Of a stretch of DNA of 8,812 nt, positions 1 through 5,606 are shown piece after piece. This DNA comes from Candidatus Atribacteria bacterium (GTDB lineage: Bacteria > Atribacterota > JS1 > SB-45 > 34-128): contig DMCY01000090.1 in assembly GCA_003451675.1 (NCBI GenBank), forward strand, positions 1-8,812. Direction: 5' to 3'. Both the position numbers and the translations under genes were made by a program. Every line of letters starts with the position of its first letter. Within the stretch, counting starts at the first letter, position 1. The notes beneath the pieces are model-generated. The model had not been told where the DNA came from. It saw nothing but the letters and a program-made list of their open reading frames with translations, and ran no database searches.

Positions 1-2
1 GT

Positions 3-8
3 AGGAGG
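3..8 (+). promoter_or_regulatory. Shine-Dalgarno AGGAGG fixing a TTG start
   Basis: A perfect AGGAGG lies 8 nt before the TTG at 17. This spacing is ideal, and the first ATG of the frame is 63 bases further on, inside conserved-looking sequence, so the TTG is the likely start. Confidence 0.8.
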
Positions 9-16
9 TTGTAAGA

Positions 17-697
17 TTGATAATTATATCAGATGAAATAAAAAAGATTTATCCAGAAGCATTATTAGGTATATTGGCAATGAAGAATGTATGCAATCCT
101 ACTCAACATGAAGAACTTGATAGATGCAAACTCGAGCTTGAAAATAATTTGAGAGAGAAATATGTTGGGTTAGATAAAGCTTATTTAAAGAATATGGAAC
201 CGATTAAAACTTATAGTGATTATTACAAAAGATTTAAGAAAACCTACCACGTATTATTACAATTAGAGTCAATTGTTTTTAAGAATAAATCAATTCCCAA
301 AGTTGCCTCACTGGTTGAGGCAATGTTTATGGCTGAACTAAAGAATCTTTTACTGACCGCCGGACATGATTTAGACGCAATAGATTTGCCCATTAAACTT
401 GATGTTTCAAGCGGTGGAGAAAAATATATTCAACTAAGCGGCCAGGAAGAAGAATTAATTCGTAATGATATGATGGTATCAGACTCCCAGGGAATAATCT
501 CCAGTATTATATACGGACCGGACAAACGTACACAGATAAAACCTGATACTCGGAATGTTTTATTCGTTGTATATGCGCCACCGGGGATAGAAAAGTCTAA
601 AGTATTTCTGCATCTTCAAGATATTCAAAATTATGTTCATATTATTGCCCCGGAGAGTGAAATTGAATTACTGAAAGTGTATGAAGACAAGGACTGA
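17..697 (+). CDS. B3/4 domain-containing protein (Phe-tRNA synthetase beta-like domain)
   Basis: This 226-aa soluble protein looks like a stand-alone B3/4-domain protein (COG3382-like), recognised from memory of the family. The B3/4 fold is the tRNA/substrate-contacting module of the phenylalanyl-tRNA synthetase beta subunit. Stand-alone members have no settled role; editing of misacylated tRNA or RNA binding are guesses. Visible hallmarks are the YYKRFKKTYHVLLQLESI block (residues 69-86), KSIP (91-94), LVEAMFMAELKNLLLTAGHD (99-118) and, in the C-terminal half, GIISSIIYGPDKRT (159-172) followed by a hydrophobic strand (VLFVVYAPPGI, 181-191). There is no signal peptide or membrane segment. Translation starts at TTG after AGGAGG. 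No terminator follows: the last ~60 bases overlap a broken exporter gene on the opposite strand. The promoter lies outside the window. The family call is fairly sure; the function is unknown. Confidence 0.75.
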   Translation: MIIISDEIKKIYPEALLGILAMKNVCNPTQHEELDRCKLELENNLREKYVGLDKAYLKNMEPIKTYSDYYKRFKKTYHVLLQLESIVFKNKSIPKVASLVEAMFMAELKNLLLTAGHDLDAIDLPIKLDVSSGGEKYIQLSGQEEELIRNDMMVSDSQGIISSIIYGPDKRTQIKPDTRNVLFVVYAPPGIEKSKVFLHLQDIQNYVHIIAPESEIELLKVYEDKD

Positions 698-1095
698 AAT
701 AAACAGGGAAGGTGTATAGGTCCATAAACGATTGCTTTAGGATTTGCAAATTGGAGTAATATACCTTTATAAAAACCCCAGAGATACTGATCAGATTTTT
801 CCCGAAAGGAAAAGCCGGCTTTAAAAGTGCCATAAGCCAGGTAGAGAATATAGGCCGCTCCAATCCAGCGCATGATAGGTTCGACAGAGGGAACAGCTGT
901 GAAAAGCAGGTTAGAAAAAAATCCGCAGAGTAACAGCAGTAAGAAAAACCCGGTAACAATTCCATAGATGTAATTCATGGTTTTTTTAATTCCAAAATTA
1001 ATACTCATAGAAGCACAACTTAGGTTATTGGGTCCCAGGGTGAAGGTGGTAATTAAGGCGAAGGGAATTAAAACACCAAAGTCAATTAAGTTCAT
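637..1095 (-). pseudogene. LysE/RhtB-family amino-acid exporter, C-terminally truncated and probably broken
   Basis: The N-terminal ~124 residues of this minus-strand frame are a clear LysE-family translocator, a membrane exporter of amino acids. It shows TLGPNNL (residues 20-26; family usually TPGPNN), the GIVTGFFLLLLLCGFF helix (44-59), RWIGAAYILYLAYGTFKAGF (76-95) and FANPKAIVYG (115-124). Family members run to ~200 aa, but here resemblance stops at VYG. The last ~28 residues are antisense to the 3' end of the B3/4 gene and do not resemble the family. Just past VYG the neighbouring frame reads LYT, which the family has at this point (…GLTLYT…), so a small indel near 715-723 plus loss of the last third of the gene is likely. 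The start is sound: ATG at 1095-1093 with AGGAGGG 7 nt upstream (1109-1103) and a good promoter. It is probably a recent pseudogene; an unstable short membrane protein could still be made. Confidence 0.75.
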
Positions 1096-1171
1096 TTCTA
1101 TTCCCTCCTCAATTATTTATTTTGAATTGTAATTTTTGGATTCATTCAGGCGAAAAGTAAAAGTGTTTATC

Positions 1172-1200
1172 AATTTACAGTAAAAAAGTTCTATTGTCAA
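1172..1200 (-). promoter_or_regulatory. Sigma70-type promoter of the LysE-family gene
   Basis: On the minus strand there is a perfect -35 TTGACA (1200-1195), a 17-nt spacer, and TAAATT (1177-1172; 4 of 6 to TATAAT) with TG just before it. It lies ~75 nt upstream of the exporter start, so the broken gene still carries an intact-looking promoter. Transcripts from it would run antisense into the B3/4 gene. Confidence 0.6.
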
Positions 1201-1242
1201 GAAATTTACATAAGTTACAAAACCTGATAAAATTAAAAAAAT

Positions 1243-1270
1243 GCTTAAGGATGGTTAAGCTTAATATAAT
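1243..1270 (+). promoter_or_regulatory. -10 box with overlapping inverted-repeat operator for the panE-like gene
   Basis: A perfect TATAAT sits at 1265-1270. No good -35 is found at 17 nt. Instead that position is covered by a perfect inverted repeat, GCTTAA-N6-TTAAGC (1243-1260), whose right arm is part of the palindrome TTAAGCTTAA (1255-1264). A perfect -10, a poor -35 and a dyad over the -35 fit a regulated (repressed or activator-dependent) promoter. The expected start near 1277 leaves a leader of ~50 nt. The regulator is unknown. Confidence 0.45.
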
Positions 1271-1328
1271 TTAATCTAATAATGGGCGAAATCAAAGTTG
1301 ATTTAAAAATAGATAGAAAGGGTAATGT

Positions 1329-2270
1329 ATGAGTAAAACGATTAAAAGTGTATGTGTATACGGTATCGGTGGTGTAGGCGGATATTTTGGCGGCAGAATA
1401 GCTCATGAAATTAGCAAGGGTAACCGCGCTGTACAGGTCTATTTTATAGGCCGAGGAGAACATTTAAAAGTCATTCAGCAACAGGGGTTGAATCTAATTA
1501 CCGATAAAGAGGAATTTACTTGCTTTCCGAATATTGCCACAGATAATATAAGACATATTCCCACTCCGGATTTATATTTACTATGCGTAAAAAGGTATGA
1601 CCTGGATAATGCTGTTGTATCAATTTCAAAAAATATATCTGCTGATACCATAGTTCTTCCCTTGCTTAATGGGGTGGATATCTATGAAAGCATAAGGGCT
1701 ACTTTACAAAAAGCGATAGTCTCCCCCGCAAGTGTCTATGTTTCCTCCAGTATTGAAAAGCCCGGAACAGTAAGACAAAGAGGTCCTGAAGGGCATATTG
1801 TATTTGGCAAAGATCCGAAACTCCCGGGTTATAATTATGAGTATTTTATTGAATTCTTAAATGAATTAGGGATTAGCAACACCTGGCATGATACCCCCTA
1901 TTCGGCAATATGGAAGAAGTATATATTTATCACAGCATTTAGTTTAGTGACTGCTTATTCAGGAAAAACAATAGGAGGAGTAATCGCTGATGATAAATTA
2001 AGAAATATGGTGGAAAATATTATGAATGAAGTTGCTTCTCTTGGGAAAGTAAGAAATATAGATTTTGAGCAAGATATAGTAGAAAAGAATATACAAAAAG
2101 CCCGGAATTTTCCCTATGAAACTAAGACCTCATTTCAAAGAGATTACGAAAAAGGGAATACCAGAAATGAAGTAGATATATTCGGAGGGACTTTAATTCG
2201 TTTGGCAAAAGAATATAATACCTCAATCCCCACAATTACAGATGTTTATAGAAAGTTAACCGCACAGTAA
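1329..2270 (+). CDS. panE: 2-dehydropantoate 2-reductase (ketopantoate reductase, ApbA/PanE family)
   Basis: This 313-aa cytoplasmic enzyme is expected to reduce 2-dehydropantoate to pantoate with NADPH, a step of pantothenate/CoA synthesis. The N-terminal Rossmann domain carries GIGGVGGYFGG (residues 12-22), the nucleotide-binding glycine loop, then FIGRG (39-43) at the second strand, VKRYD (87-91), and PLLNGVD (111-117) with the conserved Asn. The C-terminal helical domain has IWKKYIFI (194-201), supplying the conserved Lys, then KTSFQRDYEKGNTRNEVD (266-283), which holds the conserved Ser, Asp and Glu that bind ketopantoate. Length is normal (about 300). The start ATG follows GAAAGGG. The gene is monocistronic, and no panB, panC or panD lies nearby. 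The family also contains many paralogues of unknown 2-keto-acid specificity, so PanE activity is likely but not certain. Confidence 0.88.
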   Translation: MSKTIKSVCVYGIGGVGGYFGGRIAHEISKGNRAVQVYFIGRGEHLKVIQQQGLNLITDKEEFTCFPNIATDNIRHIPTPDLYLLCVKRYDLDNAVVSISKNISADTIVLPLLNGVDIYESIRATLQKAIVSPASVYVSSSIEKPGTVRQRGPEGHIVFGKDPKLPGYNYEYFIEFLNELGISNTWHDTPYSAIWKKYIFITAFSLVTAYSGKTIGGVIADDKLRNMVENIMNEVASLGKVRNIDFEQDIVEKNIQKARNFPYETKTSFQRDYEKGNTRNEVDIFGGTLIRLAKEYNTSIPTITDVYRKLTAQ

Positions 2271-2302
2271 AATTTGGGTGAGAATTACTTTTAACGAACT
2301 TT

Positions 2303-2331
2303 TTGAATAAATTGCTAAGATAGTATAAAAT
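2303..2331 (+). promoter_or_regulatory. Candidate promoter of the DUF3795 gene
   Basis: TTGAAT (2303-2308), a 17-nt spacer and TAAAAT (2326-2331, 5 of 6 to consensus) lie 21 nt before the start codon. The leader would be very short, about 15 nt. No terminator separates this from panE, so read-through is also possible. Confidence 0.4.
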
Positions 2332-2352
2332 AGAAAAAAGAGGGTGAAAATT

Positions 2353-2697
2353 ATGGATAAAATGATTGCCTTTTGCGGATTGACTTGTACTGAATGCTTA
2401 GCTTTTATAGCTACCCGGAAAGATGATGATAAGGAAAGGAAAAAAGTGGCAAAAATTTGGTCTAAAGAATACAAGTCTGAAATAAAACCAGAGGACATTA
2501 ATTGTGATGGGTGTCTGGAAGAGTCTGGTCGACTTTTTAATTATTGTAAAGTTTGTGAAATAAGAAAGTGTGGGCTTGAGAAGGAAGTTAAAAATTGTGC
2601 TTACTGTGATGATTACGCTTGTGAAAAACTAACCAACTTTTTTGATATGGCTCCCGAGGCCAAGACTGCCCTGACAGAAATCAGAAAAAATCTTTAG
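2353..2697 (+). CDS. DUF3795 cysteine-rich small protein
   Basis: This 114-aa protein has eleven cysteines, at residues 8, 12, 15, 51, 54, 65, 68, 73, 82, 85 and 90. They are set as an N-terminal CGLTCTEC, then NCDGC, YCKVC, RKC and NCAYCDDYAC. This is the pattern of DUF3795 proteins, common in anaerobes and presumed to bind zinc or an iron-sulfur cluster; no function is established. A basic/acidic helical stretch (22-45) separates the first cysteine group from the rest. There is no signal peptide or membrane helix. I place the start at ATG 2353: GAGGGTG at 2340-2346 is a ribosome binding site 6 nt upstream, whereas the in-frame GTG at 2344 is itself part of that site. The gene stands alone between panE and a long non-coding stretch. 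Confidence 0.78.
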   Translation: MDKMIAFCGLTCTECLAFIATRKDDDKERKKVAKIWSKEYKSEIKPEDINCDGCLEESGRLFNYCKVCEIRKCGLEKEVKNCAYCDDYACEKLTNFFDMAPEAKTALTEIRKNL

Positions 2698-3057
2698 GAA
2701 AATCTACTTAGAACAGCCTTGCTTACAAGAAAAACTACTTATTATTTACTACTTATTAAAAATATAGATCTACAATTCCTCTAAGTCAAAAATTGCCGCA
2801 GGATTATCCGTAGGACTAATGTCTCTACTTATAGAAAAATTTAATTTTATTCTGAAAAAAAAGAGGATATTTCGAAGTGAATGTCGAATTATTATAGTAT
2901 AAATAAACTAATATAAAATAAAGTAAAATCAACAAACTCAAATCAACCAAAGCTTCATATTAATTTCAAGAAATTTTCTATATGAATAAAAGGGTGGCAA
3001 CTAAAAAAATACAAAAAAAGTGAAAAATTGATAATTTAGTAGAAATTAAATAAAATT
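2698..3057. other. AT-rich intergenic stretch without a recognisable gene
   Basis: These 360 bases hold no supported gene. A direct repeat of ACTACTTATTA occurs at 2734-2744 and 2748-2758 (period 14). A plus-strand open stretch of 44 codons (2768-2902) has no start codon with a ribosome binding site and no family I recognise. I see no clear intrinsic terminator after the DUF3795 gene. The stretch may be decayed sequence or may contain an unrecognised small RNA. Confidence 0.5.
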
Positions 3058-3105
3058 TGATTTTAAAGTTTATCAAGAAACGTTCCCTGATAAACTTCAA
3101 AATCA
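3058..3105. repeat. 48-bp near-palindrome abutting the transporter promoter
   Basis: Arms 3058-3075 and 3088-3105 pair over 18 bp with one mismatch (A-C). The 12-nt centre, AGAAACGTTCCC, is itself mostly palindromic around ACGT, so the whole element has one symmetry axis at 3081/3082. The right arm ends exactly where the -35 TTGACA begins. A terminator is unlikely because no T-tract follows and the nearest upstream gene ends 360 nt away. A DNA-binding site (activator or repressor, LacI-like centre) is more likely. Confidence 0.7.
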
Positions 3106-3134
3106 TTGACATATTTTTGGAAATAAGTTATTAT
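3106..3134 (+). promoter_or_regulatory. Strong sigma70-type promoter of the ABC transporter operon
   Basis: Perfect -35 TTGACA (3106-3111), an exact 17-nt spacer, and -10 TATTAT (3129-3134; 5 of 6). The predicted start near 3141 gives a leader of about 170 nt before the solute-binding protein gene. It is the best promoter in the window and is surrounded by dyads on both sides. Confidence 0.75.
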
Positions 3135-3147
3135 TTTTATAACTTAT
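3123..3147. promoter_or_regulatory. Inverted repeat over the -10 box (candidate operator)
   Basis: Perfect 9-bp arms ATAAGTTAT (3123-3131) and ATAACTTAT (3139-3147) are separated by 7 nt. The left arm covers the first half of the -10 TATTAT and the right arm lies at the expected transcription start, so a protein bound here would block RNA polymerase. The stem contains only two G-C pairs, arguing against a useful RNA hairpin. Confidence 0.5.
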
Positions 3148-3160
3148 GTAACCGCTTTCA
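3147..3160 (+). promoter_or_regulatory. cre-like operator (CcpA/LacI family)
   Basis: TGTAACCGCTTTCA matches every fixed position of the Bacillus cre consensus TGWAANCGNTNWCA. It lies just past the predicted transcription start (about +7 to +20), a position where CcpA or another LacI-family protein represses. This suits a sugar-uptake operon. Whether the host has CcpA is unknown; a dedicated LacI-type regulator would recognise a similar site. Confidence 0.65.
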
Positions 3161-3270
3161 TTATTGAGGGAAAAACGAGAAAAACTATTGACTATATAAC
3201 CCGATTAATAAAAACATCCGAAGCTATTATACCAAGAGTCTTGAGCAAACAGATAGAAGGGTGGTGATAA

Positions 3271-3300
3271 ATGAATAAAAAAGTAATGATAAGTTGTTAA
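3271..3300 (+). CDS. Nine-codon upstream ORF (leader peptide candidate)
   Basis: ATG at 3271 opens a frame encoding MNKKVMISC, which ends with TAA at 3298-3300, 10 nt before the ATG of the solute-binding protein. The sequence before it, AAGGGTGGTGAT (3257-3268), is a strong ribosome binding site. The main gene has only GAAGAG at 3301-3306, so ribosomes may load at the leader and reinitiate (translational coupling). It shows no run of a single amino acid as in classical attenuators. It could be coincidence; confidence is modest. Confidence 0.35.
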   Translation: MNKKVMISC

Positions 3301-3310
3301 GAAGAGTAAA

Positions 3311-4570
3311 ATGAAAAAATTATTTTTAGTATTGCTAATGGTTGGAGTTTTACTGGTAACTGGTGCATTTACCGCCCTGGCAGCTGAGGAGATAAATGTT
3401 ATCTATATGGCTCAGGCTGCCTATCAACCTAACGAAATTAGAGATATGGCCGACCTTTTCGAAGAACTCTCCGGCATCAAGGTTAATCTGGAATTTGTTA
3501 AGTATGATGAACAGCATGAGAAAGTCGTAGCCTCAGCGGTGGCTCCTATCCCTACTTATGATGTATTTTCTTTAGACCTTATCTGGACAGCAGAATTTGC
3601 TTCTAAAGGTTTCTGTGTTGCTATTGATGATTACATGAGTCCGGCAGTAAAGGAAGATATTGCTCCTGCGATTATGGACGCTTTCGTCTTTGATGGTAAA
3701 ACCTGGGCAATGCCTTTCCTGGCTAACTTCCAGCTTTTCTTCTATAACATCGATATGATTAAAAAAGCTGGCTTTGATGCCGCTCCCAAAACATTAGAAG
3801 AGATGGTTGAGCAGATGGAAGCCATAAAAGCTAAGGGAATCTGCAAATACCCCTGGACCGATTCCTGGAATCAGAAAGAAGGTTTAACTTGTGAGTATGT
3901 CTGGTTAACCGGGGCTTTTGGAGGAGACACCTTTGACAAAGATGCTAAACCTATATTTAATACTGGTCCCGGTCTGAAGGCACTGGAATTTATGGTAATG
4001 CTTTTAGATAAAGGATTAGCTAGTCCAAAGTCTTTGACTAATGATGAACCGGCAGCAAGAGATGATTTCATTGCTGGCAATGCAGCTTTTACTTCTAACT
4101 GGACCTTCCAGTATGGTTCTATGAATGACCCATCTATTTCCAAAGTAGTAGGAGCTGGAAAGATGGGATTGCTTCCGGTAGCTAAAGATGTATTGGGCAA
4201 GTATACTTATGATACTGCTTCGGTTAGTGGATTTCAGGGAGCGGCTATCTTAGCTAATTCCAAGAATAAAGAAGCAGCCTGGAAATATGTCAGATTTATT
4301 ACCAGTCCTATAGTTCAAAGAGCCTATCTAACTGAAATGCCCGTATGGACTTCAGTCCAGACCAGTGCTTATGCCAAGACTATGGATCCGGTAATGGATA
4401 TTAAGGCAGAAGAGATCGCCAGTGTACATCATCGACCCAAAGTTCCTCCTTATCCGGAAGTTTCTTCTATCTTGCAAAGATATATTCATTTAGCCTTAGA
4501 AGGTAAAATGGAACCTAAAGCAGCTTTGGATAAAGCTAAAACAGAGATTGATGCGGTGATGGGATTATAG
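3311..4570 (+). CDS. ABC transporter extracellular solute-binding protein, family 1 (carbohydrate type)
   Basis: This 419-aa secreted receptor captures a substrate, probably a sugar or oligosaccharide, and delivers it to the two permeases encoded downstream. Residues 1-25 form a signal peptide: MKK, a hydrophobic core, then TALA/A before EE. There is no lipobox cysteine, so it is not an obvious lipoprotein; anchoring would need another means, or the protein is periplasmic in a diderm cell. The mature part fits COG1653-type binding proteins: a first lobe with a paired strand and helix (NVIYMAQAAYQPNEIRDMAD, 29-48), SGIKVNLEFV (54-63), PTYDVFSLDLIW (81-92), and the hinge-region GKTWAMPFLANFQLFFYN (129-146). 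The C-terminal part has ILANSKNKEAAWKYVRFITS, typical of the family. Length is normal. It is the first gene of the operon, behind a regulated promoter and a long leader. The substrate cannot be read from the sequence. Confidence 0.88.
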   Translation: MKKLFLVLLMVGVLLVTGAFTALAAEEINVIYMAQAAYQPNEIRDMADLFEELSGIKVNLEFVKYDEQHEKVVASAVAPIPTYDVFSLDLIWTAEFASKGFCVAIDDYMSPAVKEDIAPAIMDAFVFDGKTWAMPFLANFQLFFYNIDMIKKAGFDAAPKTLEEMVEQMEAIKAKGICKYPWTDSWNQKEGLTCEYVWLTGAFGGDTFDKDAKPIFNTGPGLKALEFMVMLLDKGLASPKSLTNDEPAARDDFIAGNAAFTSNWTFQYGSMNDPSISKVVGAGKMGLLPVAKDVLGKYTYDTASVSGFQGAAILANSKNKEAAWKYVRFITSPIVQRAYLTEMPVWTSVQTSAYAKTMDPVMDIKAEEIASVHHRPKVPPYPEVSSILQRYIHLALEGKMEPKAALDKAKTEIDAVMGL

Positions 4571-4596
4571 TACTATAATAGTGTAGTAGTAAGGCT

Positions 4597-4637
4597 GAAG
4601 AGGGGGAGAATATTAAATCCTCCTCCTCTTCTTTTAA
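4597..4637 (+). terminator. Terminator-like stem-loop between binding protein and permease
   Basis: GAAGAGGGGGAG (4597-4608) pairs with CTCCTCCTCTTC (4620-4631) as a 12-bp stem with one G-U wobble and an 11-nt loop, followed by TTTTAATT. It sits 26 nt after the binding-protein stop and 16 nt before the next start (4654). In such operons a hairpin here commonly ends or protects most transcripts so that the binding protein outnumbers the permeases. The T-tract is short, so termination is probably partial. Confidence 0.65.
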
Positions 4638-4653
4638 TTAAGAGGAAAGATTT

Positions 4654-5603
4654 ATGAGCATACAAAGACAAGAGCTTAGTTCAAAACAGCTAGCCTTGAT
4701 ACTCCTGTTACCCAGTATTTTAATTATCCTATGTGTAGTTATTGGACCACTTGTTTTTTTGCTCTTTACTTAAGTTTTTTTAAAGCAGAGCCAATAATCG
4801 GAGGTATTTCTACCAAATTTATAGGTTTTAGTAATTATATATATTATTTTTTAAAAGACCCTTTATTCTGGAGCTCGGTAAGAGTTACTATCTATTTTAC
4901 TGTTGTCTCCCTGGTTATTGAATTGATTCTCGGTATTAGCATGGCTTTGGTGCTTAATAAGAGTTTTATAGGTAGGTCTTTTGTTAGATCTATCATATTA
5001 CTTCCCTGGGCGCTTCCTACTGTAGTTAATGCTCGGATGTGGGAATGGATTTATGCCGGTTCAAGTTTTGGAGCTCTTAATGGTTTGATGAAAGTATTAC
5101 ATATATTTCCGGCTGACTATGATAAGGTCTGGTTGGGATTTGATGTACCCCTCCAAAACATTCCCCTTATTGGCAATTTCATGGAATGGGTAGGAGCAAG
5201 CACTGCTCTTAATATGATTATTCTGGCAGACACCTGGAAGGTTACGCCTCTGGTTACTTTGTTAGTTTTAGCTGCTTTGCAGACTTTCCCGGACAGTTTG
5301 TACGAGGCAGCCGGGATTGACGGAGCAAGCAGCTGGCATCAATTCTGGAACATAACTTTACCCTTACTTCGTCCGGTATTACTGGTGGTCTTGGTTTTAA
5401 GAACTATGGAATTATTCCGAGTTTTTGATATTATTTATATTTTAATGCAATACTCTATTAGGGTGGTAGGTGTATATACCTTTGAAACCGGAATGAAATT
5501 CTTGCACTTTGGTAAAGGTTCTGCCCTCTCATTCTTGGTGGGTTTATTTATCTTGGGAATATCCCTTATTTATGTAAAATTACTATATTCTGAGGAGGCT
5601 TAA
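4654..5603 (+). CDS. ABC transporter permease, MalF/UgpA type, with a frameshift in a T7 run
   Basis: An inner-membrane permease of a carbohydrate ABC importer. ATG 4654 follows AGAGGA (4641-4646) and encodes a typical MalF-type N-terminus, with the first helix LALILLLPSILIILCVVIGP, but meets TAA at 4771 after 39 codons. The rest continues in another frame from about 4761 to 5603. The break lies in seven T at 4754-4760: one added T gives the smooth junction GPLVFFALYLSFFKAEP and a protein of about 316 aa, normal for the family. Starting at the later ATG (4731) would lose the first helix, and it has no ribosome binding site. Later features include an inner-membrane core of several helices and the EAA loop that docks the ATPase (YEAAGIDGASSWHQFWNITL, residues ~217-236 of the restored protein). 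The stop overlaps the ribosome binding site of the next gene. The break may be a sequencing error, a real mutation, or a slippage site. Confidence 0.85.
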
Positions 5604-5606
5604 TAA

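Noticed and set aside
2344..2352. GTG 2344 as the start of the DUF3795 protein
   Set aside because: The GTG is part of the ribosome binding site GAGGGTG, which serves ATG 2353.
2768..2902. Plus-strand open stretch of 44 codons with a hydrophobic segment
   Set aside because: It has no start codon with a ribosome binding site and no recognised family; it is short enough to be chance in this sequence.
3058..3105. The long palindrome as an intrinsic terminator
   Set aside because: It is followed by TTGACA rather than a T-tract, is 360 nt from the nearest upstream stop, and its stem is AT-rich.
3188..3230. TTGACT (3188) with TATTAT (3225) as a second transporter promoter
   Set aside because: The gap is 31 nt, far from 17, and no better-placed -10 box is present.
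3871..4200. 109-codon minus-strand frame inside the solute-binding protein gene
   Set aside because: It is antisense to a clearly conserved gene and has no family resemblance. The similar antisense frames at 1245-1463, 2256-2498 and 7353-7667 were rejected for the same reason.
4731..5603. ATG 4731 as the start of the first permease
   Set aside because: There is no ribosome binding site, its first ten residues do not resemble the family, and the first membrane helix lies upstream in the other frame. The start at 4654 with a frameshift explains the sequence better.
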